Below are positions 30,741-42,287 of a DNA stretch of 64,000 nt, one piece after another. The notes beneath the pieces were generated by a model that did no database searches, had not been told where the DNA came from, and saw only the letters and a list, made by a program, of their open reading frames with translations. The stretch covers positions 607,233,501 through 607,297,500 of the forward strand of contig CM057456.1 in assembly GCA_016271365.2 (NCBI GenBank), read 5' to 3'. The stretch's first letter is position 1, and each line of letters starts with the position of its first letter. Position numbers and translations under genes: made by a program. The stretch is from Neoceratodus forsteri. Lineage: Eukaryota > Chordata > Ceratodontiformes > Ceratodontidae.

Positions 30741-31330
30741 TTATGTGCCACGAGACTTCACTTTAAGATTTGCGTGGCACTTGATGCTCCTGGTTGAGGT
30801 TTGCATGAAGTTCTCTGAGGAAGTTAAATGTTGAGCCTCGATGGTAGAAACTGCAGACACATTCAGTGACTCAGTATCAAGGTCTTCTACACTGACTTCA
30901 TGAAGGTCTAGAGTGACATATTCACACACCATACTTCCAGTAACAGGTGTTTCCTGTATGTGAGATACATTGGCAGGCACAGACAAGTCAAGTGGCAGTT
31001 CCTGCTTCATTAATGCGCTCATCATATGTTGCTTGAAGGCCTCATTGTGTACATCTGCAAAATCAACTGTGATGTGCAGGCCATCCACTGTATCTTAACT
31101 GTAGACCATGTCATCAATATGTCATGCTGAATTATACATTGGTGTCATGTGGACATCATCAGATGTACTCTCTGAGGTAGGCGTTATGTCATCTGCAAAA
31201 TGAACTGTGGTGTGGAGCTCATCAACAGTATCATTGCAGTCAAACATGGCATCAATCTGATCCGATGAGTTATACGTTGGTGTCATGTGGACATCATAAG
31301 AACTCCCAGCTGAGGTAGATGCTGTGTTTT
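30741..31330 (-). pseudogene. Upstream coding remnant with in-frame 46-codon duplication
   Basis: Directly 5' of exon A on the same strand. Two units of 138 bp (31190-31327 and 31052-31189) encode similar 46-residue segments built on DVHMTPTYNSS, DTVDELHTTVHFAD and variants. The second unit has two stops. A further open frame (30741-31088) encodes an acidic segment with LDLHEVSVEDLDTESLNVSA. This is likely the low-complexity linker between a THAP domain and the transposase core. Assignment is by position only. Confidence 0.45.
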
Positions 31331-31735
31331 TCTGTTTTTTTTTTCATAGAAAACAGGGACCTTTGCAAGGACTTCATTTAATGTCAGCACAAAGAATGAA
31401 ATTTTTGAGAGAGATGGCAAAAATAGACAAAATGCAGTGATACACAAAATAAGGTGCAAGTAACGTGCAAATTAACGGTGGTCAGCATCTAGTTTTTCAA
31501 TCATCTCAGGATGCAGACTTCAGTCTGGGGTGGGTGGGTGACCATATAACCACCATGGTGGCATGGAGTTGGCCAAGTCCGTTGTTCACAGTCTGTCAAC
31601 AAGCCTGTCATTCAACTGCACACACATGACTGAAGGAGCACCTATGGTGATAGCTGTCAACAAATTTTGGTATGGGTGAGGGCATTTCACACTATATGCA
31701 TGATGGGGTCATGTGGATTGTCATACCATGGTGAA
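31331..31735. other. No recognisable gene
   Basis: Contains a T-rich run at 31338-31350. Nothing else seen. Confidence 0.4.
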
Positions 31736-31736
31736 G

Positions 31737-32430
31737 GTCGATGTACTGTGGGTCACCTTTGAACACAGTAATGGGAAAGCAATATGCACCGGGGTGTTAT
31801 ACAGGCCTCCAGCACACGGGGGTCTGTGGACATGGAGTTAGTGGATGAAATACACAAGATGGAAAATAAAGGTGAAGTCCTACTGCTGGTGGATTTCAAT
31901 ATGCCAGACGTGGATTGGAACACACATGAAAATGCTTCAGCAAGAAGCAGATGCATCATAGAGTCCATGCAGTGGGCTGTTCTCAAGCTGGTAGTGCTTA
32001 ATCACACCGGAGGAAAAGCAATTCTGGATCTGATACTGACCGATGGGGTCAGAGGCAATGTTCACATAGTTAATCAACACAGACGTGGTTACACATGAGT
32101 GGAAGAGGGTGCATGTAGTCACACTGCAAAAAAGAGGCATTAGGGAGCAAGCAGTGAAATACTGGCCAGTCACCCTCACCTCAGTGGTGTGAAAGATCAT
32201 GTAGACACTGCAGAAAGAAAAGATAGTGGCACGCCTGAAATCAAATGGTGCCCTGGATCTGAGGCAACATGGATTCACAGAAAGCAGGTCTAGTCAAACA
32301 AATCTGATAGATGTATTTGATTGGATGACTAGGCAAGTGAATCATGGAGGGGTGGTAGACATCACCTACCTATATTTCAGCAGAGCATTCAATAATGTCT
32401 CAAATAGAAGGCAACTTAACAAGATCGGTA
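31737..32430 (+). pseudogene. CR1 fragment with internal deletion (EN joined to RT)
   Basis: Endonuclease C-terminal half: DVLWVTFE, GVLYRPPAHGG (31790), VLLLVDFNMPDVDWNTHEN (31880-31930), ILDLILTDGV. About 60 bp later the RT fingers begin, YWPVTLTSVV (32160), RQHGFTESRSSQTNLIDVFD (32262-32320) and palm A YLYFSRAFNNV (32370). The stretch normally between EN and RT is missing. It stops abruptly at 32430 against an oppositely oriented CR1 tail. Confidence 0.85.
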
Positions 32431-32435
32431 GTATG

Positions 32436-33843
32436 GTCACGAACATATGTACATACAAAATTGCGAGCAGATACAGGCCTATCGGTCTATCTAGTTTGCT
32501 CAAGTGTGCACCACTTCAGTGTTTCAGACTGTAGCTGTCCCCCCTCCCCTTGCCTCCCCCCCCAGTTGATTTTGCCCATGTAGCTTCCACCCCTTCCCCC
32601 ACAACGGTTTGAACTCTCCTCCGAACCTGTCCCACCCCCTTTTGAAGCTGCCCACCATCTGCAGTGATATCACCTCAACCGGCAGCACATTCCACCCTGC
32701 CACCACCCTTTTGGTTAAATAGGGCCTCCTCATTTCCCCCTGAATCTGCCTCCTTCCAACTTCAGACTGTGCCTCCTGTTTTCCCTCCCACCTTTTAATT
32801 TGAAAATACTTCCTGTGCTTACTCTGTTCATATCCTTCCGGTACTTGAAGGTCTCAGTCATATCCCCTCTCTCCCTTCTATCCTTCAGGGAATACATATT
32901 GAGTTCTCTGAGTCTGTCTTCATATGGTTTATCTCCCAACCCCAGGATCATTTTCATTGCCCGGCGCTATACCCCCTCCAATAGCTTGATGTCCTTATTC
33001 AGTTAGGATCGCCAGTACTACACGCAGTACTCCAAGTGTGTCCTCAGCAGGGACCTACACAGGGGAAGGACGACTTTCCCTCTACTAGAGATAATTCCCA
33101 TTGCGATGCACGCAAAGCATTCTGTTGCCCATTGCCACTGCCTTCCTGCACTGGGCTCATTATTCTCCAGAGATTTTACCAGCCTTTCCTTGAGAATATA
33201 CTCCATTAGCTTCCCCACACTTGAGATTAGGCTGACTAGTCTATAGTTCCCTGGTTCATCCTTGGGCCCGGTCTTATGGAGGGGCACCACATGCACCACC
33301 CACCAATCCCTGGGTACGCATTCCATTTCCAGAGAGGTGTTGAACAGGTCAGCCAACGGCTCTGGCTGGACTAATACCAACTCTCTCAGTACTCTCAGAA
33401 GAATTCTGTCCAGCCAAGGTGCCTTATCAACCCTCATGGACTTAAGGCCCTCAAACACCCTTCTTTCTGTGATTTCCCCATTTATGATATCATACCCCCC
33501 TACCCCCACCCCATCCTCTACTCCAACATCCCTGGCTTGCTCCCCATCCTCCAGGACCAAGTCCAGGATGTTCCCCTCTCTAACAGTTTCATCTGGTTCA
33601 AGGTCAGTTGGTATTCATCTGTATCCCCCTCCTCCGGGTCATGCCTGAAAATAGGCAGGATTTGTCTAGTGCACTTACCCAGTCAACAAAAACTAAATAA
33701 ATAAAATAAATCAATAAATCCTTCCCCTTAGGAATGGGCCCGTCCCTCTCCTTGGTGAATACCGAACAGAAGTACTCATTAAGTACTTCTGCCTGCTCTG
33801 CCCCCTTTTCTTCCCACCCACTGCCATTCTTGACCCTAACAAC
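32436..33843 (-). pseudogene. CR1 with internal RT deletion, antisense
   Basis: Minus-strand order: NGSGWEEKGAEQAEVLNEYF (33770-33835), a short inserted repeat (33600-33720), a pre-RT region, PWLDRILLRVLRELV (33370-33420), VVHVVPLHKTGPKDEPGNYR (33240-33300), SVGKLMEYILKERLVKSLEN, then directly ECFACIAMGIISSRGKVVLP (33070-33130) and RTHLEYCV. The whole palm (QxGF, FxDFSKAF, GVPQG, FADD) is deleted. After that ILGLGDKPYEDRLRELNMYS (32880), RRPYLTKRVVAGWNVLPVEV (32670) and a 3' tail of (atgtac)-type at 32436-32460. Confidence 0.85.
33600..33722 (-). mobile_element. Short dispersed repeat inserted in CR1, copy 1
   Basis: On the minus strand: tttatttagtttttgttgac, then gcctattttcaggcatgacc, cggaggagggggatacagatga. 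It is about 80% identical by eye to 59826-59945 (plus strand). Both start with a tttattt run. It interrupts the CR1 reading between 'IPKGKD' and the next conserved block. It may be a SINE or the inverted 3' end of a LINE. Confidence 0.6.
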
Positions 33844-36495
33844 CAGCGTAGGAAGATCACCGGACGGAACTAGGTGCTTAACCCTGGAGATGTTCCTCAG
33901 ATGGTAAAAAGAGGATCTGAAAATTGCCAACACCTGTGAGCACAGTGTCAGCCCATCGTCAAAAATCACCCCCAGGTTTTCGCACTCGTTCAGAGGTAAG
34001 AAGCTGGGAGCCTCCCAGGAAATGTCCCGAAGACAGACGCACTCCTGACCCCTCTATCAGGCAACCTGGGTCCACAACCATCACCTCAGTCTTTTCCGAG
34101 CTCAACCTCAGCCAGCTTGAATTCATCCAGCCCTGGATTTCAGCGAGGCAGTTATTAAATACCGAGAGAGCACTATCCTGGTCAGGTGCAAAAGACAGGT
34201 AGAGCTGGGTATCATCAGCATAGCAGTGAAACCTCAGCCCATACCATCTTACAATGTCTCTGAGGGGAAGCATGTACACTGTGAACAACATGGGGGACAA
34301 TACCGAACCCTGAGGGACCCCACATGACAGGGAGACTGGGTCAGAGGAATAAGTCCCCAACACCACCCTCTGAGTTCTGCCAGTGAGGAAAGATTTAAAC
34401 CACCTGAGAACTGTACCAGACAGGCCACAGATGAACCTCAGGTGTTTGGGAAGAACCCCATGGTCCACAGTGTCAAATGCTGATGAGAGATCAAGAAGGA
34501 CCAGGATGGAACGGTTTTTCCAATCTCTCGCCATCAGGTGATCATTGAGCACCCGAACCAGTGCAGTCTTGGTGCTATGCCTCTTTCAGAAACCAGATTG
34601 GAGAGCTTCGTAGATGTCATGGATGGTCAAATGGTTCTCCAGTTGTAGACCCACTACTTTCTCAATCATCTTCCCCATGAAGGGGAGGTTAGAGATTGGT
34701 CGGTAGTTGGCAGGGCAGCGTGGGTCCAGAGAAGATTTCTTCAAGAGGGTTGTCACCACCACCTCCTTCAAGGAGCTAGAAAACTCACCCGACTCAAGGG
34801 AGCACCAGACTATCTGTGCTAGGACTGGGACAATGATATCACAACAACCCATTATCAGGGTGGTTGGGTCCAGATCTTAACTACAGCATGTAGGGTGCAT
34901 ACCCTGGACAATCTGCATGACATCGATGAGCTCCGGCTGGTCGAAAGTACTCCAGGAAAAGTGAGGGAGAGTGACCCAGCACCGATCGGTAGCATCTCCC
35001 ATAGAGTGTGTTGGTTGGAGCCCCGCCCTGGTGTCAGCCACTTTAGCTGTAAAGAATCAAGCAAGCTCATCACACTCCACTTGTGAAAAAGGCCTTCGAA
35101 TCTGCAGGCAGGCTGGGTTGCACAGTCTGTCTACAGTTCGAAAGAGCTGAGCCAGTCAGTTCTGAGCAGTCGCAATACCCCCAGGCAGGAACGTTGCCTT
35201 CTTATGGGAGATTGTAGATTGATAGACTTGATAATGTTCCATCAATCTAAGATGGTCGGCCTCCAGGGCGGACCTCCTCCAGCAACGCTCTAACCTTTTC
35301 GTCCTAGTCGCCGCATCTCCCTCAAGGTCCCGTCAAATCAAGCGGACCGAGGGCAAAAAGACAGAGGATGAACACGGACAGGAGCAATAGCATCCAAAGC
35401 TGTAGAAATGGCCTTGTTATAAGCCAATACCAAAGCCTCTGGATTACTGCTTGCCCCAGGAAGCACCAATAGGTCAAGCACTGCCGCCAGGCTTTCAGAG
35501 CTTACACCTCGTAAAGGGTGGTACCTGACCATCTCCACAGGGGTGGGCCTATGAAGGGGGGCACAAAAACTGAACCCCACTGTGTAGTGATCAGACCATC
35601 TGACAGGTTCCACCCCCAGATTGAAGGCTTCGATCCCCAGGAGGAAGACTAGGTCAAGAGAGTGACCATGTTTGTGAGTAGCAGAGTAACAATCTGTGTA
35701 AGGCCCAGTGATGTCCTCAACTGGAGAAAGTGTTGTTCAAATTGTGAGAGTTCGTCATCGACCCAGGTGTTGAAGTCGCACAGGACCATCAGCCTGGGAG
35801 GCTCAAATGCCATGCTGATCACAAAGTCTGCTGCTTCCTGAAGGAAACGCTTCTCATCTCTGGGTGGACAGTAGATAAGGGCGATCCTACAATCTACACC
35901 TGCTACTACGGTACACTCAAATGACCCAGCCTCCTCGACTGGTACACTCATGAGGCCCAGTTCGGTCTTGAAAGAGACTGCAACACTCCCACTCCCCGCG
36001 GTCCAATCTCGAGTGGTGTAATACTGAGTACCCGGCTGGAATTGCGGCCTCCAACATGAGGCCAGCATTTTCATACAGCCAGGTCTCGGTGATGCAAGCC
36101 AGATCCGCTGTCCCAACAAGATCTGCAATAATTACAGTCTTGCTTTTAATAGATCTGGCATTGCATAACACCGCTCGAGTTGGATGGGCTTCCGGGGCGC
36201 CCGAGCTACCTGCCCACCAATATTGGTGGTGCCCTTGGGTATGGAAACTAGGCATGGAGGGCCATGTTCCAGGTTCCATTTCACCCCAGGGCATCTTCTG
36301 GGCTTAACGACCCTGATGCAATGGCCCCACTCATTCATCCTCCACCATTCACACCCCCCGTAAGCAATACCCAGCGCTCTACAGCACTGGTAAGTTGAAA
36401 ACTGCAATGGGAGAGATGAAAGGGCAGAGGGCATGAAGGGTAGGGGATGAATAGTGCACAACCATGGGGGCAGGCCTCCAACACATAATGTTAAA
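33844..36495 (-). pseudogene. L2 LINE, antisense, lacking 3' end
   Basis: Minus strand. Endonuclease: LCNARSIKSKTVIIADLV (36150), LACITETWLYENAG (36080), then GSVAVSFKTELGL (35985), FECTVVAGVDCRIALIYCPP (35880-35930), LMVLCDFNTWVDDELSQFE (35755-35790), SDHYTVGF (35580). RT: IYEALQSGF, LLDLSSAFDTVDHGVL (34490), LSCGVPQGSVLSPMLF (34290-34330), FHCYADDTQLYLSFAP (34200-34235), and near 33870 RSSFYHLRNISRVKHLVPS. Sequence then switches to CR1 at 33843, so the last ~400 bp and tail are absent. Frames are broken in at least four places, including between 34860 and 35340. Confidence 0.9.
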
Positions 36496-37924
36496 CCCAA
36501 TCAGAACAAAACCACGCCAAGACAACACAAAAAAGAAAGAAAACCCCAACTAATTAACTTAAACAAAGCCCAAAATAAATAAAATACTCCCACAACTCTC
36601 ACTTGGGGAGAAACAAACAAACCCAAAAAACAATTAAACAACCATAAAAATTAAAATAAATAAATCCCCTATCAGAGTCTCTTCTTCGCTCTTACACTGA
36701 CAGGCTGAAAACTTCAAATATATAATCAAGCAATATAATAAATGCCCTCAATCACCCACACCCCATAATGTAAAATATGCTAAAATGAATTTTTAAAAAT
36801 ACAAATAAAATATAAGTAACTCAGTCTCAGAGTCCGGGACAGTGATTAGATCAGCATGAAGAAAACCAATCATAAAATAATTAATAAAATTCCTTAATGC
36901 TGTAACTGTAACTTAAATCCAAAAATATGAGACAAATCAAACAAAAGAAATAAAAATCTTCAGCCCCCTGAGGCCCTCGCACAACCTAAGGAGGCCAATG
37001 AAGCACAGGAACTCTCACTCCCTGGTCCAAATGAATTCAATGTGCCAAATGATTTTTCAGCCCCCAGGTGCTCTCACTACATGGGCACCTGACAAAAGAC
37101 ACAGGCACTCTCACTGCCTTCCAAAATAAATAGCAGCAAAGCAAGTAACAAAGTTAAATGGTCTGATCATAAGCAGGCAGGGAAATTTAAAGCAGAAGTC
37201 CTCTTCTCAGTGTCCGATTAGTGCAGAAGCGGGGCTCCAAAAAATCCCACACAGGGAACCGCAGCTGAAAATGCCCGCAGCCACCACTATGGATCCCCAC
37301 TGGCACCAACCCACCAGTTGAACCCCAGAGAAACCTAAAGGACCTTTGGCCCAATCTGCTGGCTACCCGGCTAGACCAAAGCCCAGTCCCTCGTGCAGTC
37401 ATGTGCCTCAGCAACCAGACACCCCACGGGATCGGGACCACCCGCTAAACTGCACCAGATTGCTCCACACCTCCTGCGCCTACCAAAATACTGTCATAAG
37501 ACCTTCAAATGGTAGCTTAATCCACTGGTAGCTTAATCCATAGCTGAAACCAAAATCCATGCAATCTTCCCTTGCACTATGCCAGTCACAGCCAGTCAAT
37601 TTCCCCCAACAGTCCGCCACCTCTCCACGACCTTTTCCCCTCACGATCTCTGAACTCCAGTTCCTGGACAGCTTAGGCCAAAACTGGACTCTGCCATCTT
37701 GTTCCATAGGCTCTTCGCATTCAATGATACCACAATCCATTTTGATCTACTGTGCTCTGCGCCTTTGCCCTCCACTTCATTTCACCTCCTATTTTTAATT
37801 TTTGCTCCTACCTTGCAGTGGGGGGCGGTCCAAAAGACACCCTCCCTTGGTGAATTCCCCCCTTGGCCCCCTCCCCCCTTATCTAGTTAAAATTATAATT
37901 TTCTTTGATAAATTACACCAACCT
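36496..37924. other. Possible L2 5' region, otherwise unassigned
   Basis: Lies directly upstream of the L2 coding region on the minus strand. A-rich 36530-36940, GC-richer 37180-37450. No motif recognised. It could be the 5' UTR/ORF1 region of the L2 copy. The minus-strand frames at 37187-37441 and 37480-37740 have no recognisable domain. Confidence 0.3.
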
Positions 37925-38275
37925 ATGCTTCAGTACCTGTGAGCTATGCAGCCTATCCTCTGCATACAGGTCTGTGGTTTCCAACTTGCTGGACCACACC
38001 CCCCACAAATCCATATCCAATAGACCCACTCCATTGCTTCATCCATCTATTGAATTCAGTGATTCTCTTCTTCTTGACTGTACTCACTCTTAGCACTGGT
38101 ATGATTTCTCAGAAAGCTACCGACCTTCCCACCATACTGCAGAGTTTTCCCAGTACCCTGAAACCGTCCTGCACCTCTTCTATCATTCTCTGCCCCATGT
38201 CATTTGTGCCAAGGTGTACCACAATGTGTGGTTCTTCTAATACATTCCTCACACATCAGCTAATATGCTGTCCCA
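37925..38275 (-). pseudogene. CR1 ORF1 SGNH-domain fragment, antisense
   Basis: Minus strand: PHIVVHLGTNDMGQRMIEEV (block III GTND, ~38205-38250), QDGFRVLGKLCSMVGRS, then after an in-frame stop EIIPVLRV and ITEFNRWMKQW with a degenerate C-terminus. This is the esterase-like part of a CR1 ORF1, retaining GTND but not the GDS block. It abuts the Rex1 tail at 38280. Confidence 0.75.
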
Positions 38276-39155
38276 CTCTCAACCAATCAATCAATCAATC
38301 AAAATCTTTATTTATCCAGGCGGGCACCATTGAGCAAGGCTCATTTGCAAGGTGGACCTGGTCATGAATCCATCAAAGTACAGTACAGAAGCAGGTATGC
38401 AAAAAGCAATAATATACAAGGAAGACAAAGTATATACAGTGTATACAGTACAGTACAAGGTTGAAATAAATAATAAAAAAACAGCATTATTTTACAACTA
38501 AAGAAGTCAGCAGATGTACAATCAACCATAGGCATACAGGGGTTATAAGCAGAGATCTTTTGAGTGAGGCAGCCGGCAACTACACATATAGAGGAAAGAG
38601 GCCATGTACGGGGTGGCAGGTTAGACAGGTAGAGAAGAGGAGGGATATATTACCGACGAGGGGGGAAATAATTGGGCTGAAACCACAGAAAGTGACGATG
38701 GCTGTCGTATACTTGTTTATTATGATAATGACGGAGGAGGGGTAGCTAATTGGGACACTACTATGGATGGGGTGGGATTTTAGCCAAGCTGGAGCGGACA
38801 GGGAAGGTTGGGTGCAGCAGGAAGAGTTAATAGGGAAAGAGTGAGAGCCAGGGGTAGAAACATGGCGAGTGTCAGGATGGAAAGGGGGAGTTGCGGAATT
38901 AGTGGGCTAGTGATGAGGAAAACATTTGCAAGGTGCTTTCATGTAGCGGTCGTAGAGTGTCTTGAAGATATTCAGGCTAACAGGGCAGATCAGCTTCAGG
39001 TTCCTTTGTAAACCGTTCCACAATGTGGGTAAAGAGAAACTTAGAGTAGCTTTGCTGAAACAAGTTTTGACCCTTGGAACTTGGAGGGCAATTAGGGAAT
39101 AGCTCCTTAGAGCGTAGGTGCCTAACACACTCTGGGGAATACAATCTGAGACATA

Positions 39156-42100
39156 TCAGGGAAGCTTGTTGGTCACCGCTCTGAAGGCCCATAGGGTGGC
39201 GTTTCTATTCCTTCTGTAGTGAAAGGAAGTCCAGCCTAATGATGAGTAGAGGGAGCAGTGGTGTGTGGAAAGTGAAAGGCCAGTAATGAACCTGATAGCT
39301 CTGTTGTAGAGGGTGTCCAGCTTAGCCAGTGCAGAGGCAGTGCAGTGGCTGTAGAGCAGGTCGGCGTAATCTATTAAAGATAGGAAGGTAGCTTGAACCA
39401 GTTGAATCTTGGCCTCCTTTGTGAGCAGGTGGTTAATTCTGTAGAATAGTCCTAATCTTTGTCTTAGTTTCTTCTGTGGTTCTTCGAGATGGTCGGTGAA
39501 GGAAAGTTTATGATCGAGCCAAACTCCTAGATATTTGAATTCAGCTACATACTCTAGTGATTCTCCAAGAACAGTGGTAATTTGTGGGATAGCTCTCCCC
39601 CCCAGCAGGAATTGCCGCATGCAAGGAGGGGGAGAAGAGCATGGCTTTTGTCTTTTTCGCATTGAGCCAAAGCTTTTTGTTTATGAGCTGGTATTGTAGA
39701 AGGTTAAATTCAGCTTGGAGGTCTTCACAGGCTGCTTCCAGCATGGGACAACTCAAGTACAGTACAGCATCCTCCACGAATAAGTGGACGTTGGCTTTTT
39801 TGATGGGGTCATTGGTGTTGTTAATGTAGACTGCAAAGAGGAGGGAACCAAGGATAAGCCCCGGCGCACGCCCCTCAGCACAGGTTTTAATGGAGAAAGA
39901 TCACCTTCAGTTTTAACCTGCTGTTTCCATTCTCTGAGGTAGTCTGCAAACCAGCACATAGATTTATGGTCCAGTCCTAAGGTGCTTAGGGAGGAAAGAA
40001 GCAGGCTGTGATCGACTGTGTTGAATGCCTTACTAAGATCCAAGAAAATGGCACAGACATGCTTCTTGTTGTCAAGGTCTAGGAGCCAATCATTGGCCAC
40101 CTTAGCTAGGGCTGTTATGGTACTGTGCTTTGCTCTGAATCCAGATTGAACCGGGTTTAATAGGCTTCTGGATTCTAAATATACCCCTAGCTGGCCACAC
40201 ACTATTTTTTCTAGTAATTTAGACAGGACGGGGAGGAGGGAGATTGGTCTGTAATTATTTAGATCACACGGGTCACCTGCTTTTAATAGAGGGATGACAT
40301 GGGCTATTTTCCATTGAGGGGGGAGGCTACCCTGGGAGAGTGACATGTTGAATGGGTGGGTGATTGGCACCTCAAGCACATGGTAGGCACATTTCAGATA
40401 GTATGGCTCTGTGAATTCAGAGCCTGCTCCCTTCCTGGTGTCCAGTTGCAGCAGTGGGTCTTCCACCTCTTTTAGAGAGACAGGCAGGAGGGAGAAGGCC
40501 TCCTCGGTAGAGGGGGACTCATGGGTTGGTGTGCCCTGAGCTGTGCGGAGGTCATTGGCAGGAGAAGTATCAAATGCTAGCCCTACCATTGCAAAATGGT
40601 TATTGAGGGCTTCCAATATCTCCGATTGGTTAGAGATAACGCTGTCACTGGACTTAATTTTTGCTGGAATGGAATTACCAGGTGCGTGTCCAGACATGTC
40701 TTTTAATGTTTTCTAGAGCTTTGAAGGATTTCTTGAGGCAGAGGCTAGCTCCGAACGATAGTAGGCAGCCTTGGCTGCTCTGACCAACTTGGTGTACTTG
40801 TTACGTGCACTCTTAAAAAGACACCAATCCGAGTCATTCTTGCTTCTTCGGGCTTTTTTCCATAAAGTATCCCTTTCTAACAGGGAAGTTTTGAGCTCAG
40901 GTGAGAACCAATGGCAGGTGCTGCTCCTGACCTGCACCTTAACCAAGGGTGCATGCTTATTTAAAGCCTCACTTAAAATATCGTAAAAAATAGTATATGC
41001 CCTGTTAACTGTTTTGGCTAGGAAGAATTCCTGCCATTGTGGTAAATGTTTCAAGTCATGGACATATGCAAACAAATCGAAGTTGTGTTTGCACCTCTTG
41101 ACAGAGAACTTTGCCACAAACTGTGGTTTGTGCATGGATCTAATGGTGGTGATTATACAATGATCGCTAATGTCTGAGAAAAATGTTCCGACATGAGAGA
41201 ACAGGTGTGGCTTGCTAACCAAAATTACATCTAAGAGGGACCTGTTGTTAAGATTCTTTTTATTTGGGTGAGTAGGCTCGCCAATAAGTTGCACCAGCCC
41301 TATAGTGTCACAAAAGGATTTCAAGGGAGCTAATGCACTTGATAGCCAATCGCAGTTCAAGTCGCCAAGAATAATGGTTTCCAAGGAACTGAGCCCCAGT
41401 ACGGAACTGAGGTGAGACAGGAGATGAGGCCCGGCAGAAGGGGGCCTGTAGCAGCCTATTACACAGAGTGCACTGGAAGGAGAAAGTTCAGTCTTTAGGG
41501 TCAAGCACTCAAATTCTTTGGGGGAGGATGATGCGTCTATGCATGTGGCTGAGTATTTGTCCCTTACATAAATTGCCACCCCACCTCCTCTTAATTGCCT
41601 ATCCACTTGGAAGAGTAAATAACTTGGGATATTGATTTCATTGTCTGGGGTGGCTGGCCTAAGCCAGGTCTCAGTGATCACTGGTACATCAGGTAGGGTG
41701 TGGCTCACCCAAGCCTGGATAAGGGTGAACTTTTTCAGCAAACTGCAGGCATTAAGATGCATAAAAGACATTCCTTTGATACCTGCCAGGTCTGATGGAG
41801 AAGCAAGGGTGTCTAATGGTCCTGGGTTGAGTTCGACATTGCCTGAGCACAATAGTAAAAGAAGCAGGATTCTTTTTAAGGCAGTGAACTGTAATTTGTA
41901 AACACTATTTTTTGGGTGATAGGGGAGGTGGTGTTGATGGGTAGGCCTGTACCCACTCCTGGTGTTATACTGGCCTAGTGTTGCAGCCACTAGTGTCCTG
42001 GCAGGAATTTGCCATGAGTAGGAAGTCTTGAGTCTGGATGGGGGAGTAATCTGCAGACGTAGCTCGGGAGATGTCCCACTCCCCAGCAGAGACAGCTGAG

Positions 42101-42287
42101 AAGCCCAGTAGTCTAGAATGGCTACCTGAAAGGAGCTGTTGGATGCAGGACAGGGAGAAGCGCAAGGGTCATTCCACTTTAGGGAGGGATGAGGTTTCTG
42201 AAGAATTGAGCTGAGTGCTAGTAAAGCTAGTGGCACACAGAGGAACCAGCTATAACTTCTCATGGTAGATCTAAACGTCACAACCAC
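39156..42287 (-). pseudogene. Rex1 polyprotein (endonuclease-RT), disrupted
   Basis: From the Met at 42287: hydrophobic SYSWFLCVPLALLALSS (residues 11-27), a 2A-like motif at residues 140-157, endonuclease with HLNACSLLKK (173), VITETWLRP, GGGVAIYVRD, IGCYRPPSAGP, IILGDLNCDW, SLLDVILV and FSDISDHCII. One in-frame TAG at 40713-40715 precedes the RT: NNYRPISLLPVLSKLLEKIV, VQSGFRAKHSTITAL, AIFLDLSKAFNTVDHSLLL. A frameshift near 39850 and the catalytic-box change (FVED instead of F/YADD, 39761-39772) kill the RT. C-terminal YLGVWLDHKLSF and YRRNRNATLWAF are in another frame. Confidence 0.88.
41817..41867 (-). other. 2A-like ribosome-skipping motif in Rex1
   Basis: Residues 141-157 of the Rex1 frame read LLLLLLCSGNVELNPGP. 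The canonical 2A core is D(V/I)ExNPG|P. Here the Asp is Asn (codon AAT, one transition from GAT), while NPGP (41817-41828) is intact. 2A-like peptides are established in N-termini of APE-type LINEs, where they split the N-terminal product from EN-RT. The preceding leucine run could also act as a hydrophobic signal-like segment (inference). Activity of the D-to-N form is doubtful. Confidence 0.75.
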
